DNA of 35,772 nucleotides from Actinomadura montaniterrae (GCF_008923365.1 NZ_WBMR01000088.1:1-35772), one strand, 5' to 3'. Positions 24,577 to 33,182 are shown, counted from the stretch's first letter. Notes: generated by a model from the letters alone, not told the origin. A program made the numbers and translations.

Positions 24577-26241
24577 GTGACATCCGTAGCCCTCGGCCCT
24601 CGGTACCGCGAGGACACCCTGCGCGCCCTGGCCGAGAACGAGTTCGACGTCCTGGTCGTCGGCGGCGGCATCGTCGGCGCGGGCGCCGCGCTCGACGCGG
24701 TCTCCCGGGGCCTGTCCGTGGCCCTGGTGGAGGCGCGCGACTGGGCGGCCGGCACCTCCAGCCGCTCCAGCAAGCTGATCCACGGCGGGCTCCGCTACCT
24801 GGAGCAGCGCGACTTCGGGCTGGTCCGCGAGGCGCTGCGGGAGCGCGCCCTGCTCCTGCACCGGCTCGCGCCGCACCTGGTGCGGCCCGTCCAGTTCCTG
24901 TACCCGCTGCGCAACCGGGTGTGGGAGCGGGCGTACGTCAGCGCCGGCGTGACCCTGTACGACACGATGGGCGGCGCGCGGTCGCTGCCCCGGCACCGGC
25001 AGCTCACCCGGCGCGGCGCGCTGCGGGAGGCGCCGGCCCTGCGCTCGGACGCGCTCGTCGGCGCGATCCAGTACTACGACGCGCAGGTGGACGACGCCCG
25101 TTACACGATGATGGTCGCCCGTACCGCCGCCCGGTACGGCGCGAGGGTCGCCACGCGCGCCGAGGTGACGGGGTTCCTCCGCGAGGGCGAGCGGGTCACC
25201 GGGGCGCACGTCGTGGACCTGGAGGGCGGGCGGGAGATCACCGTCCGGGCCCGCCGGGTCGTCTGCGCGACGGGCGTGTGGACGGACGGCGCGCAGGCGA
25301 TGACGGGGTCGCGCGCGGCGTTCGCGGTGCGCGCGTCCAAGGGCGTCCACCTGGTGGTGCCGCGCGACCGGATCCCGATGGACACCGGGCTGATCACCCG
25401 GACCGAGCGCAGCGTGCTGTTCATCATCCCGTGGGGCCGGCACTGGCTGGTCGGCACGACCGACACCCCGCACGACGAGGGCCCGGACGAGCCGGTCGCC
25501 GACCACACCGACATCGGCTACCTGCTGGAGCGGGTGAACGCGGTGCTGCGCACGCCGCTGACCATGGACGACGTCGAGGGCGTGTACGCGGGGCTGCGGC
25601 CGCTGCTGTCCGGCGAGATGGACGACACCGCGCGGCTGTCCCGCGAGCACGCCGTCGCCGAGCCGGTGCCGGGGCTGGTCGTCGTCACCGGCGGCAAGTT
25701 CACCACCTACCGGGTGATGGCGCGCGACGCGGTCGACGTGGTCGCCGAGGGCCTGGACGAGGCGGTGCCCGCGTCGGTCACCGGGCGGCTGCCGATCCTC
25801 GGCGCGGACGGCTTCGAGGTGCTGTGGAACGAGCGGCGCCGGCTCGCCGCCCGCTCCGGGCTGCACGTCGCGCGGATCGAGCACCTGCTGCGCCGGTACG
25901 GGTCGTGCGCGCAGGACGTCCTCGACCTGGTCGCCGCGGAGCCGGAGCTCGGCGCACCGATCCCCGGCGCGGAGGACTACCTGTGCGCCGAGGCCGTCTA
26001 CGCGGTGACGCACGAGGGCGCCCTGCACCTGGAGGACGTCCTCGCGCGGCGGCTGCGGGTGTCGATCGAGGAGTGGGACGGCGGCCTCGCCGCGGCGGCG
26101 CACGTCGCCGGCCTCCTCGCGCCGCGGCTGGGCTGGAGCCGCGAGGACGCCGCCGACGAGGTCAAGCGGTACGTCCTGCAGATCAGGGCGGAGCGCCGCG
26201 ACGGGCCCGCCGTGGTGGAGCCTCCCGTCACCGCGGCTTAG
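24577..26241 (+). CDS. glpD: Aerobic glycerol-3-phosphate dehydrogenase
   Basis: A 554-residue FAD-dependent, membrane-associated dehydrogenase that oxidises sn-glycerol 3-phosphate to dihydroxyacetone phosphate and feeds electrons to quinone. The dinucleotide-binding VVGGGIVGAG is at about 27-36. TSSRSSKLIHGGLRYLEQ, FIIPWGRHWLVGTTDTP and VTGGKFTTYR are family motifs, and the C-terminal helical domain is present. The start is GTG at 24577 with GGGAG six bases upstream. Its stop overlaps the stop of the convergent hot-dog hydratase gene by three to four bases. Confidence 0.94.
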   Translation: MTSVALGPRYREDTLRALAENEFDVLVVGGGIVGAGAALDAVSRGLSVALVEARDWAAGTSSRSSKLIHGGLRYLEQRDFGLVREALRERALLLHRLAPHLVRPVQFLYPLRNRVWERAYVSAGVTLYDTMGGARSLPRHRQLTRRGALREAPALRSDALVGAIQYYDAQVDDARYTMMVARTAARYGARVATRAEVTGFLREGERVTGAHVVDLEGGREITVRARRVVCATGVWTDGAQAMTGSRAAFAVRASKGVHLVVPRDRIPMDTGLITRTERSVLFIIPWGRHWLVGTTDTPHDEGPDEPVADHTDIGYLLERVNAVLRTPLTMDDVEGVYAGLRPLLSGEMDDTARLSREHAVAEPVPGLVVVTGGKFTTYRVMARDAVDVVAEGLDEAVPASVTGRLPILGADGFEVLWNERRRLAARSGLHVARIEHLLRRYGSCAQDVLDLVAAEPELGAPIPGAEDYLCAEAVYAVTHEGALHLEDVLARRLRVSIEEWDGGLAAAAHVAGLLAPRLGWSREDAADEVKRYVLQIRAERRDGPAVVEPPVTAA

Positions 26242-27050
26242 GCGGCGGAGAAGGTCGCGGTCATCGCGGTGACGCCGCCGGGCGCCTCGATCGACAGTTC
26301 GCCGTCCGGCGAGCCGGCCGCGACGAAGGGCTGCCGCGCGTGGACGGGCCTGCGGGCACGGAACGACAGTTCCGTCACCTTCATGCCCGCCCGGCGCGGC
26401 AGCTCCAGGCAAAGGATCGCCAGCAGCGGGCCGTGTACGACGAGCCCGCCGTGTCCCTCGACCTCGGTCGCGTAGGTCTCGTCGTAGTGGATGCGGTGGG
26501 CGTTGTAGGTGAGCGCGCTGAACCGGAACAGCAGCACCGGGTCGGCGGTCACCGGCAGCGTCCACGGCGCCTTCACCTCCGGCGCCTCGAAGGACACCTC
26601 TGGCGGACGGGACGCCGCGTCGCCGCTGCGGTAGACGAGGTCCTGCTCCTCGACGGCGATCTCGGTGCCGTCGCGCAGGAAAGTGTGGCGGACGGTGACG
26701 AACAGCATCTCGCCGCTGCGTCCCTGCTTGACCGCCGTCGAAGCCAGCTCGGCGCGGCGCGAGACGGTGTCACCGATGCGCAACGGCTCGCGGACGCGGA
26801 ACCTGCCGCCGGCGAACATGCGCCGCCGGTCGGGGATCGGCGGCAGGAAGTGCCCGGCGAGCGGGTGTCCATCGGGGCCGAGCTCGCGCTGCGCGGGCCG
26901 TTCGAGGAAGTGCAGCCAGTGCCACAGCGGCGGCAGCTCCTCCCCCGGCGGCTCGACGTCCAGCACCCCGGCCAGCGCGGCCGACGGCGCGGCGTCGATG
27001 ACCTCGGCCGTCTCCACCGGTTCCGGCGACCAGCCGCCCACGTCGATCAT
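26238..27050 (-). CDS. FAS1/MaoC-like hot-dog hydratase (HTD2/mesaconyl-C4-CoA hydratase type)
   Basis: A 270-residue double hot-dog protein. The N-terminal half (about 15-140) is the MaoC_dehydrat_N/FAS1-like domain. The C-terminal half contains FSALTYNAHRIHYD (177-190), with the Asn/His/Arg/His/Asp set of the HTD2-like hydratase active site, then GLVVHGPLLA. Such enzymes hydrate or dehydrate 3-hydroxyacyl thioesters, including mesaconyl-C4-CoA. The substrate is undecided. The ATG at 27050 follows AGGTGAGG. It lies alone, downstream of an SDR gene and separated from it by a hairpin. It could supply the hydratase step lacking in the acyl-CoA module at 14072-19461, but this is speculation. Confidence 0.8.
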   Translation of the reverse strand: MIDVGGWSPEPVETAEVIDAAPSAALAGVLDVEPPGEELPPLWHWLHFLERPAQRELGPDGHPLAGHFLPPIPDRRRMFAGGRFRVREPLRIGDTVSRRAELASTAVKQGRSGEMLFVTVRHTFLRDGTEIAVEEQDLVYRSGDAASRPPEVSFEAPEVKAPWTLPVTADPVLLFRFSALTYNAHRIHYDETYATEVEGHGGLVVHGPLLAILCLELPRRAGMKVTELSFRARRPVHARQPFVAAGSPDGELSIEAPGGVTAMTATFSAA

Positions 27051-27113
27051 CGCCTCACCTCTCGGCCGTCCGTCGTCCCCCAGGGATTATGCCGACGGCC
27101 GGAAACGGCACCG

Positions 27114-27143
27114 GGCCCGGGCCCCGCGACGAGGACCCGGGCC
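27114..27143 (-). terminator. Hairpin after the SDR gene
   Basis: GGCCCGGG (27114-27121) and CCCGGGCC (27136-27143) form a perfect 8-bp stem with a 14-base loop, ten bases beyond the SDR stop codon. It probably ends that transcript. Confidence 0.5.
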
Positions 27144-27152
27144 GGGGACGCC

Positions 27153-28139
27153 CTACTCCGCGAACGCGTCGACGCCGGTCAGCTCGGCCGAGTACGCCCA
27201 CAGCCGCGCGGCCTCGTCCGGGTCGGTCGCGTAGGGCCGGACGCCCACGGGCGCGGGCGCGCCCGCCTTCCGGCCGCGCACCTCCGGCACGCCGGCCGGG
27301 GTGGGCTCGGCGATGTCGCAGTCCATGCAGTAGACGCCGCCCATCCCGTCCAGCCGCGGGGACGTCGCCGCCCACACCGCCGTCGCCGCGCCCTGCTCCG
27401 GGGTCTTGAAGCCCTGGGCGATCTCGTTGCCGTCCTCGTCGATCCACCCGTAGGCGATCTTGTCCTCCTTCGGGATGTGCCGCTGCAGAGGCGTGAGGAT
27501 GCTGCCCGGGTGGAGGGAGAACGCGCGCACGGAGTCCTTCGCCAGGGCGTCCAGGTGCACGGCGAACAGCACGTTGGCGGTCTTCGCCTGCCCGTACGCC
27601 TCCCACCGGTCGTAGCCGCGGGCGAAGTGCGGGTCGTCCCAGCGCATCCGGGAGAAGTGGTGCCCCTGCGAGGACACGGCGACGACGCGGGCGCCGGGCC
27701 TGACCGCCGGCCACAGCCGGTTCACCAGCGCGAAGTGCCCGAGGTGGTTGGTGGCGAACTGCGCCTCCCAGCCCGGGCCGACCCGCGTCTCCGGGCAGGC
27801 CATGACCGCCGCGTTGCCGATGATCATGTCGATGCCGCGGCCGGACGCCAGGAACCGGTCGGCGAAGCCCCGCACGCTCTCCAGGTCGCCGAGGTCCAGC
27901 TCGTCCACCTCGGCGCCGCCGATCCCGTCGAGCGCCTCCTTCGCCACCGCGGGGCGCCGCGCGGGCACCACCACACGCGCGCCGGCCTCGGCCAGGGCCC
28001 GGGTCGTCTCCAGCCCGAGCCCGGAGTACCCGCCGGTCACGACGGCCAGCCGCCCGGACAGGTCGATGCCCGCGAGGACGTCGCGCGCCGTGCTCTCGAA
28101 CCCGAAACCCGAATCGATCCTGCGTTGCGGAGTGGTCAT
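27153..28139 (-). CDS. SDR-family oxidoreductase (retinol-dehydrogenase-like) behind a MerR-type promoter
   Basis: A 328-residue extended short-chain dehydrogenase. TGGYSGLG is at 35-42, NAAVM at about 109-113, Ser156/157, and Tyr182/Lys186 (YGQAK). The length and C-terminal extension fit the retinol-dehydrogenase/WWOX-like group that acts on varied carbonyl compounds. Immediately upstream lies a textbook MerR-family promoter with a 19-base spacer, whose -10 ends six bases before the ATG, so the mRNA should be leaderless. The gene is thus probably switched on by a specific chemical signal independently of the steroid genes upstream. No MerR gene lies in the window. Confidence 0.87.
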   Translation of the reverse strand: MTTPQRRIDSGFGFESTARDVLAGIDLSGRLAVVTGGYSGLGLETTRALAEAGARVVVPARRPAVAKEALDGIGGAEVDELDLGDLESVRGFADRFLASGRGIDMIIGNAAVMACPETRVGPGWEAQFATNHLGHFALVNRLWPAVRPGARVVAVSSQGHHFSRMRWDDPHFARGYDRWEAYGQAKTANVLFAVHLDALAKDSVRAFSLHPGSILTPLQRHIPKEDKIAYGWIDEDGNEIAQGFKTPEQGAATAVWAATSPRLDGMGGVYCMDCDIAEPTPAGVPEVRGRKAGAPAPVGVRPYATDPDEAARLWAYSAELTGVDAFAE

Positions 28140-28145
28140 GCCCTC

Positions 28146-28176
28146 ACGCTACGAGTTGGAGCGCACTCCAGGTCAA
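28146..28176 (-). promoter_or_regulatory. MerR-family-type promoter with 19-base spacer
   Basis: On the minus strand TTGACC (28171-28176) and TAGCGT (28146-28151) are 19 bases apart, the over-long spacing that MerR-family activators correct. The spacer contains TGGAG-CGCA-CTCCA type arms (28157-28170). The ATG follows six bases after the -10. The -35 overlaps the stop codon of the upstream oxidoreductase gene. Confidence 0.75.
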
Positions 28177-29345
28177 GCCGGGTTCTCCGCCGGGATCTCG
28201 GGGCAGTGCGTGCCGGTGTAGATGGTCGGCATGCAGCGGTTGCAGTGGATGCACAGCGAGCGTGTCGAGGGGTCCGCCGCGATCCTTTTCACCAGGTCGG
28301 GCTCGCGCAGCAGCGCGCGTCCCATCGCGACGAACTGGAAGCCCTCCGCCATCGCCCGGTCCATGGTCTCGCGGTTGGTGACGCCGCCGAGCAGGATGAG
28401 CGGCAGGTCCAGCTCGGCGCGGAACCGGCGGGCGTGCTCGAGGAGGAACGCGTCCTGGTACGGGTAGGCGCGCAGGAACTTCGTGCCGGACATCCGGATG
28501 CCCGTCCGCAGCGGCTGCTTGAAGTTCGCGGCGAACTCCTTGACCGGCGCGCCGCCGCGGAACAGGTACATCGGGTTCAGCAGGGAGCTGCCCGCCGTCA
28601 GCTCCAGGGCGTCGACGGTCCCCTCCTCCTGCAGCCACCGGGCGACCTGCAGGCTGTCGTCGATCTCCAGCCCGCCCGGCACGCCGTCCCGCATGTTGAT
28701 CTTCGCGGTGACGGCGATCCGGTCGCCGACCTCCTCGCGCACCGCGCGGGCGATGCCGAGCGCCACCTTCGCGCGGTTCTCGATCGGCCCGCCGTATTCG
28801 TCGTCGCGCTTGTTCAGCCGCGGGCTGAGGAACGAGCTGGCGAGGTAGTTGTGCCCGAAGTGGATCTCGACGGCGTCGAACCCCGCCTCGATCGCCAGCC
28901 GCGCCGCGCCGGCGTGGGCGCGGGTGACCCGCTCGATGTCCTCGGCCGTCGCGGGCTTGGTGAAGCGCATCCCGATCGGGTTGAAGAACCGTCCCGCCGA
29001 CAGCCCGCGCATCTTGTTGGAGGCGGCGTCGGCGACCGGGCCGGCGTGCCCGATCTGCGCGGACACCGCGGCGCCCTCGGCGTGCACCGCGTCGGTGAGG
29101 CGCCGCAGCCCCGGAACGGCCTCGGGCCGCATGTGGATCTGCCGCCGCTCCGTGCGGCCCTCCGGCGCGACCGCGCAGTAGGCGACGGTCGTCATCGCCA
29201 CTCCCCCGGCGGCGGGCCGCCGGTGGTACTCGATCAGGTCGTCGGTGACGAGGGCGTCCGGGGTCATGCCCTCGAACGTGGCGGCCTTGACGACCCGGTT
29301 CCGCAACGTGACGGGCCCGAGCTTCGCGCTCTCGAAGACGTCCAC
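28173..29345 (-). CDS. Old Yellow Enzyme-family NADH:flavin oxidoreductase with C-terminal cysteine cluster
   Basis: A 390-residue FMN TIM-barrel enzyme. KLGPVTLRNRVVKAATFEGM starts the barrel, and GFDAVEIHFGHNYLASSFLSPRLNKRDDEYGG contains the substrate-binding histidines and the family signature. The C-terminus has CIHCNRC followed by nine residues and Cys (365, 368, 371, 381), like the 4Fe-4S ligands of 2,4-dienoyl-CoA reductase, but the FAD/NADPH domains of that enzyme are absent. The GTG at 29345 follows GGAGG. It is downstream of fadA6 in the same direction, separated by 65 bases with a strong hairpin, so membership in the steroid regulon is possible but unproven. An enone or enoyl-CoA reductase role is likely. 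Confidence 0.85.
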   Translation of the reverse strand: MDVFESAKLGPVTLRNRVVKAATFEGMTPDALVTDDLIEYHRRPAAGGVAMTTVAYCAVAPEGRTERRQIHMRPEAVPGLRRLTDAVHAEGAAVSAQIGHAGPVADAASNKMRGLSAGRFFNPIGMRFTKPATAEDIERVTRAHAGAARLAIEAGFDAVEIHFGHNYLASSFLSPRLNKRDDEYGGPIENRAKVALGIARAVREEVGDRIAVTAKINMRDGVPGGLEIDDSLQVARWLQEEGTVDALELTAGSSLLNPMYLFRGGAPVKEFAANFKQPLRTGIRMSGTKFLRAYPYQDAFLLEHARRFRAELDLPLILLGGVTNRETMDRAMAEGFQFVAMGRALLREPDLVKRIAADPSTRSLCIHCNRCMPTIYTGTHCPEIPAENPA

Positions 29346-29377
29346 AACGACCTCCGATCGGGGGGTGGGGGAAGGCG

Positions 29378-29405
29378 CCGGGCCCGCGGCCTCCCGCGGG
29401 CCCGG
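29378..29405 (-). terminator. Strong hairpin between fadA6 and the Old Yellow Enzyme gene
   Basis: CCGGGCCCGCGG (29378-29389) and CCGCGGGCCCGG (29394-29405) form a perfect 12-bp stem with a 4-base loop, five bases past the fadA6 stop. It is the best terminator candidate in the window and probably ends the fadE30-ipdF-kstR2-fadA6 transcript, or attenuates it into the next gene. Confidence 0.68.
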
Positions 29406-29410
29406 AGGGG

Positions 29411-30565
29411 TCAGAGGCGCTCGATGACGGTGACGTTGGCCTGGCCGCCGCCCTCGCACATCGTCTGGAGGCCGTAGCGGCCGCCGGTGCGCTCCAGCTC
29501 GTGCAGCAGCGTGGTCATCAGCCGGGCGCCGGTGGCGCCGAGCGGGTGGCCGAGGGCGATGGCGCCGCCGTTCGGGTTGACCCTCGCCGGGTCGGCGCCG
29601 GTCTCCTTCAGCCAGGCGAGCACGACCGGCGCGAACGCCTCGTTGATCTCGACGGCGTCGAAGTCGCCGATCGTCATGCCGGTCTTCTTCAGCGCGTGGG
29701 CGGTGGCGGGGATCGGCGCGGACAGCATCCGGATCGGGTCCTCGCCGCGCGCGGAGATGTGGTGGATGCGGGCGCGCGGGGTGAGGCCGTGGTCCTTGAC
29801 GGCCTGCTCGGAGGCGATGAGCAGGGCGGCGGAGCCGTCGGAGATCTGGGAGGCGAGCGCGGCGGTGAGCCGGCCGCCCACGACGAGGGTCTTCAGCCCG
29901 GCCATCTTCTCCCGGGTGGTGTCGCGGCGCGGGCCCTCGTCGGCGGTGACGCCCTCCAGCGGGACGATCTCCCGCTCGAACCGGCCCTCGTCGATCGCGC
30001 GGATCGCCCGCTGGTGCGACTGGTAGGCGAACTCCTCCATCTCCTCGCGGGAGATGTCCCAGTCGCGGGCGATCATCTCGGCGCCGTTGAACTGCGACAC
30101 CTCGGCGTCGCCGTACCGCTCCGTCCAGCCCTTGGAGCCGGCGAACGGGCCCTGGGTGAAGCCGAGCGGCTCGGCGGCGGTCATCGCGAACGAGATCGGG
30201 ATCTGCGACATGTTCTGCACGCCGCCCGCGACGACGAGGTCGGACGTCCCGGCGAGGACGGCCTGCGCGGCGAAGTGCACGGCCTGCTGCGAGGAGCCGC
30301 ACTGCCGGTCGACGGTGACGCCGGGGACCTCCTCGGGCAGCCCGGCGGCGAGCCAGCAGGTGCGGGCGATGTCGCCGGCCTGCGGGCCGACGCTGTCGAC
30401 GTTGCCGAACACCACGTCCTCGACGGCGGCGGGGTCCACCTTCGCGCGGTCCATCAGCGCCTTCAGCACGTGGGCGCCGAGGTCGGCGGGGTGGACGCCG
30501 GCGAGCCCGCCCTTCTTGCGGCCGACGGGGGCGCGGACCGCTTCGACGATGTAGGCCTCGGCCAT
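29411..30565 (-). CDS. fadA6: FadA6, acetyl-CoA acyltransferase of steroid-ring catabolism
   Basis: A 384-residue thiolase. The nucleophile Cys89 is in DRQCGSSQQAVHF. The NEAFAP motif, His340 (GGAIALGHPLGATG) and Cys370 (CEGGGQ) complete the active site. In M. tuberculosis fadA6 belongs to the KstR2 regulon and acts late in HIP degradation, where a thiolase is needed after IpdAB opens the last ring to give MOODA-CoA. The ATG at 30565 lies 20 bases after the kstR2 stop, matching the order Rv3557c-Rv3556c. Length is close to the mycobacterial enzyme. A strong hairpin follows the gene. Confidence 0.88.
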   Translation of the reverse strand: MAEAYIVEAVRAPVGRKKGGLAGVHPADLGAHVLKALMDRAKVDPAAVEDVVFGNVDSVGPQAGDIARTCWLAAGLPEEVPGVTVDRQCGSSQQAVHFAAQAVLAGTSDLVVAGGVQNMSQIPISFAMTAAEPLGFTQGPFAGSKGWTERYGDAEVSQFNGAEMIARDWDISREEMEEFAYQSHQRAIRAIDEGRFEREIVPLEGVTADEGPRRDTTREKMAGLKTLVVGGRLTAALASQISDGSAALLIASEQAVKDHGLTPRARIHHISARGEDPIRMLSAPIPATAHALKKTGMTIGDFDAVEINEAFAPVVLAWLKETGADPARVNPNGGAIALGHPLGATGARLMTTLLHELERTGGRYGLQTMCEGGGQANVTVIERL

Positions 30566-30585
30566 GGGGGGTGTCTCCTTCGGGG

Positions 30586-31203
30586 CTAGCTCGCCTGGAT
30601 GCCTTCGAGGACCATGGCGAGGTACTGCTTGGCGATGTCGTCGGCGGACAGCCGCCCGCCGTGCTGGTACCAGTTGGCCGCGACCCAGACGGTGTCGCGG
30701 ATGAAGCGGTAGATCAGCGTCCGGTCGAGGTCGGCGCGGAAGGCGCCCTCCTCGACGCCGCGGTCCAGCAGGGACATCCACATCGTCTCGAAGCGGCGCT
30801 GCGACTCGAGCAGGTAGTGGAAGCGCTCGCTGGTGGCGAGGTGCTTGGACTCGTTCTGGTAGAGGACGACGGCGGGCCGGTGCCGGTCGATCGAGCGGAA
30901 CGACTCGACGATGACGCCCTCCATGGTGTCGCGGGCGCTGAGCTCCGCCGCGAGGACGCGCTCGTAGGCCGCCCACATCTCGTCCAGGAAGGTCGACAGG
31001 ATCTCGTCGGCCATCGCCTCCTTGGAGTCGAAGTGGTAGTAGAGGCTGCCGCCGAGGATGCCGGCGGCGTCGGCCACCTTCCGGACGGTGGTGGCGGAGT
31101 ACCCCTGCGAGGCGAACACCTCGGCGGCGGTGGCGAGCAGCTCGGCCCGCCGCTCCGCGCGGGCGGCGGCGGTGCCCTCGGCGTCGCGCCGTCGTGGACT
31201 CAT
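30586..31203 (-). CDS. kstR2: KstR2-type TetR repressor of the HIP regulon
   Basis: A 205-residue TetR-family protein. The helix-turn-helix spans about residues 37-60 (TTVRKVADAAGILGGSLYYHFDSKE). The C-terminal IYRFIRDTVWVAANWYQHGG and QYLAMVLEGI closely resemble mycobacterial KstR2 by memory of that sequence. KstR2 represses C/D-ring catabolic genes and is released by HIP-CoA. It is third in the fadE30-ipdF-kstR2-fadA6 operon, between ipdF and fadA6 as in M. tuberculosis, so it would repress its own synthesis through the operator upstream of fadE30. The ATG at 31203 follows AGGA and is 9 bases after the ipdF stop. Confidence 0.88.
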   Translation of the reverse strand: MSPRRRDAEGTAAARAERRAELLATAAEVFASQGYSATTVRKVADAAGILGGSLYYHFDSKEAMADEILSTFLDEMWAAYERVLAAELSARDTMEGVIVESFRSIDRHRPAVVLYQNESKHLATSERFHYLLESQRRFETMWMSLLDRGVEEGAFRADLDRTLIYRFIRDTVWVAANWYQHGGRLSADDIAKQYLAMVLEGIQAS

Positions 31204-31212
31204 GGTCGGTTC

Positions 31213-31992
31213 CTAAGCGTGCTGGGAAGAGACGGAGACGACCTCCCCGGTCATGTACGAGGAGTAGTCGCTGGCCAGGAAGACGATAACGTTGGCCACC
31301 TCCCACGGCTCGGCGTAGCGGCCGAACGCCTCGCGCCGCGTCAGCTCGTCGAGCAGCTCCTCCGACGTCACCTTGACCAGGTGGGGGTGCATGGCGAGGG
31401 ACGGCGAGACGGCGTTGATCCGCACGCCGAACTCGGCGGCCTCCAGCGCGGAGCAGCGGGTGAGGGCCATCACGCCGGCCTTGGCGGCGGCGTAGTGCGA
31501 CTGGCCCTTCTGCGCCCGCCAGCCGATCACCGACGCGTTGTTGACGATGACGCCGGCGCCCTGGTCGCGCATGATCCGCAGCGCGGCGCGGGTGCAGCGC
31601 ATCGTGCCGTTCAGCGTGATGTCGAGGACGCGTCCCCACTGGTCGTCGGTCATGTCGACCAGGTCGGCGGTGCCGCCGAGGCCGGCGTTGTTGACGGCGA
31701 CGTCGATCCGGCCGAACCGCTCGACGCCCAGCGCGTACAGGGCCTGGACCTGCTCCTCGTCGGTGACGTCGCAGGGCAGGGAGGCGACCCGGTCGGCGCC
31801 GAACTCCTTCTCCAGCTCCTGCGCGGACGCGGCGAGCCGCCGCTCGTGCGCGTCGGAGATCAGGACGCGGGCGCCCTCCTCCAGGCAGCGGCGGGCGGCG
31901 GCGCCGCCGATCCCGGCGCCGGCGGCGGCGGTGATGACGACGGCGCGGTCCTTCAGCAGGCCGTGCCCGGGGACGTAGGGGGGCGGCGTCAT
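31213..31992 (-). CDS. ipdF: IpdF, SDR acting on 5-hydroxy HIC-CoA in steroid catabolism
   Basis: A 259-residue short-chain dehydrogenase. The glycine motif is the unusual TAAAGAGIG (21-29) in place of TGxxxGxG, as in the mycobacterial IpdF (Rv3559c). NNAG is at 101-104; Ser154, Tyr167 and Lys171 (HYAAAK) form the active site. The segments ASVIGWRAQKGQSHYAAAKAG and SDYSSYMTGEVVSVS match the family. IpdF interconverts the 5-hydroxy and 5-oxo forms of the HIP-derived CoA thioester ahead of IpdC and EchA20. The ATG overlaps the fadE30 stop (ATGA). Confidence 0.9.
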   Translation of the reverse strand: MTPPPYVPGHGLLKDRAVVITAAAGAGIGGAAARRCLEEGARVLISDAHERRLAASAQELEKEFGADRVASLPCDVTDEEQVQALYALGVERFGRIDVAVNNAGLGGTADLVDMTDDQWGRVLDITLNGTMRCTRAALRIMRDQGAGVIVNNASVIGWRAQKGQSHYAAAKAGVMALTRCSALEAAEFGVRINAVSPSLAMHPHLVKVTSEELLDELTRREAFGRYAEPWEVANVIVFLASDYSSYMTGEVVSVSSQHA

Positions 31993-33179
31993 CCGCGAGC
32001 CTCTCTGGGGAGACCGAGCACCCGCTCGGCGATGATGTTGCGCTGGATCTCGTTCGACCCGGCGTAGATCGTGTCGGAGCGGGAGAACAGGAACAGCCGC
32101 TGCCAGTCGTTGAGGTCGTAGGGTTCGCCGTCGGCGACCATTCCGGCGGCGCCGAGGACGTCCATGGCGAGCTCGCCGAGTTCGCGGTGCCAGGTGCCCC
32201 AGACGAGCTTGGAGATCGACGACTCGGGCCCGGGGGCGCCGGACGCGACGCCCGCCATCGTGCGGACCGCGTTCAGCCGCATGACCTCGAGGCCCATGTA
32301 GGCGCGGGTGAGGCGGTCGCGCAGCAGCGGGTCGTCGATGGCGCCGGTGCGGCGGGCGAGGTCGAGCACGCCCTCGAACTCGCGGCGGAACCCGACCTGC
32401 TGGCCGAGGGTGGCGACGCCGCGCTCGAAGCCGAGCGTGGCCATCGCGATCTTCCAGCCCTCGCCGGGCGCGCCGACGATGTTGCCGGCGTCGGTGCGGG
32501 CGCCGTCGAAGAAGACCTCGTTGAACTCGGAGGTGCCGGTGAGCTGGACGATCGGCCGGATGTCGACGCCGTCCTGCTTCATCGGGACGAGCAGGTAGGA
32601 CAGGCCGTGGTGGCGGGACGAGCCGGGCTCGGTGCGGCAGACGACGAAGCACCAGTCCGATTCGAGGGCGTTGGACGTCCAGACCTTCTGCCCGTCGACC
32701 GTCCAGTGGTCGCCGGCGAGCGCGGCGCGGGTCTGCACGTTGGCGAGGTCGGAGCCGGCGTTGGGCTCGGAGTAGCCCTGGCACCACAGCTCCTCGACCG
32801 CGACGATCGGCGGCAGGAAGCGCGCCTTCTGCTCGTCGGTGCCGAACGCGATGATGGTGGGGCCGAGCAGGTTCTCGCCGATGTGCCCGACGCGGGCGGG
32901 GGCGTCGGCGAGCGCGTACTCCTCGTTGAAGATCACCTGCTGCCGGACGGTGGCGCCGCGGCCGCCGTGCTCCTCGGGCCAGCCCACGCACGTCCAGCCC
33001 GCGGCGGCCATGTGCCGCTCCCAGGCCAGCCGCTCCTCGAACGCCTCGTGCTCGCGGCCGGGCCCGCCGAGCCCGCGCGCGTGCGCGAACTCGCCCGACA
33101 GGTTGGCCTCCAGCCAGCCGCGGACCTCGGCGCGGAACGCCCGGTCCGCCGGGGACTCGTTCTCGTTCACGCCCGGCAC
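31989..33179 (-). CDS. fadE30: FadE30, acyl-CoA dehydrogenase of HIP catabolism
   Basis: A 396-residue acyl-CoA dehydrogenase. The FAD-site QGYSEPNAGSDLA is at about 134-146. The usual C-terminal EGT glutamate is replaced (IYAGSNEIQ), and Glu252 in LGFERGVATLG fits the alternative catalytic position used by isovaleryl-CoA-type enzymes. FadE30 desaturates the propionyl side chain of 5-OH HIP-CoA. It is first in the operon, followed by ipdF and kstR2 as in M. tuberculosis. The GTG at 33179 has no good ribosome-binding site, and a KstR2-type operator ends four bases before it, implying a very short or absent leader. A GTG at 33170 is an alternative start. Confidence 0.89.
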   Translation of the reverse strand: MPGVNENESPADRAFRAEVRGWLEANLSGEFAHARGLGGPGREHEAFEERLAWERHMAAAGWTCVGWPEEHGGRGATVRQQVIFNEEYALADAPARVGHIGENLLGPTIIAFGTDEQKARFLPPIVAVEELWCQGYSEPNAGSDLANVQTRAALAGDHWTVDGQKVWTSNALESDWCFVVCRTEPGSSRHHGLSYLLVPMKQDGVDIRPIVQLTGTSEFNEVFFDGARTDAGNIVGAPGEGWKIAMATLGFERGVATLGQQVGFRREFEGVLDLARRTGAIDDPLLRDRLTRAYMGLEVMRLNAVRTMAGVASGAPGPESSISKLVWGTWHRELGELAMDVLGAAGMVADGEPYDLNDWQRLFLFSRSDTIYAGSNEIQRNIIAERVLGLPREARG

Positions 33180-33182
33180 TTT

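Noticed and set aside
24921..29477. A plus-strand open frame of 1,518 codons across glpD and the genes beyond
   Set aside because: It is a shadow of codon bias in GC-rich DNA: it reads antisense through well-supported minus-strand genes and out of frame through glpD, and its protein is Arg/Gly/Ala/Pro-rich without any recognisable domain.
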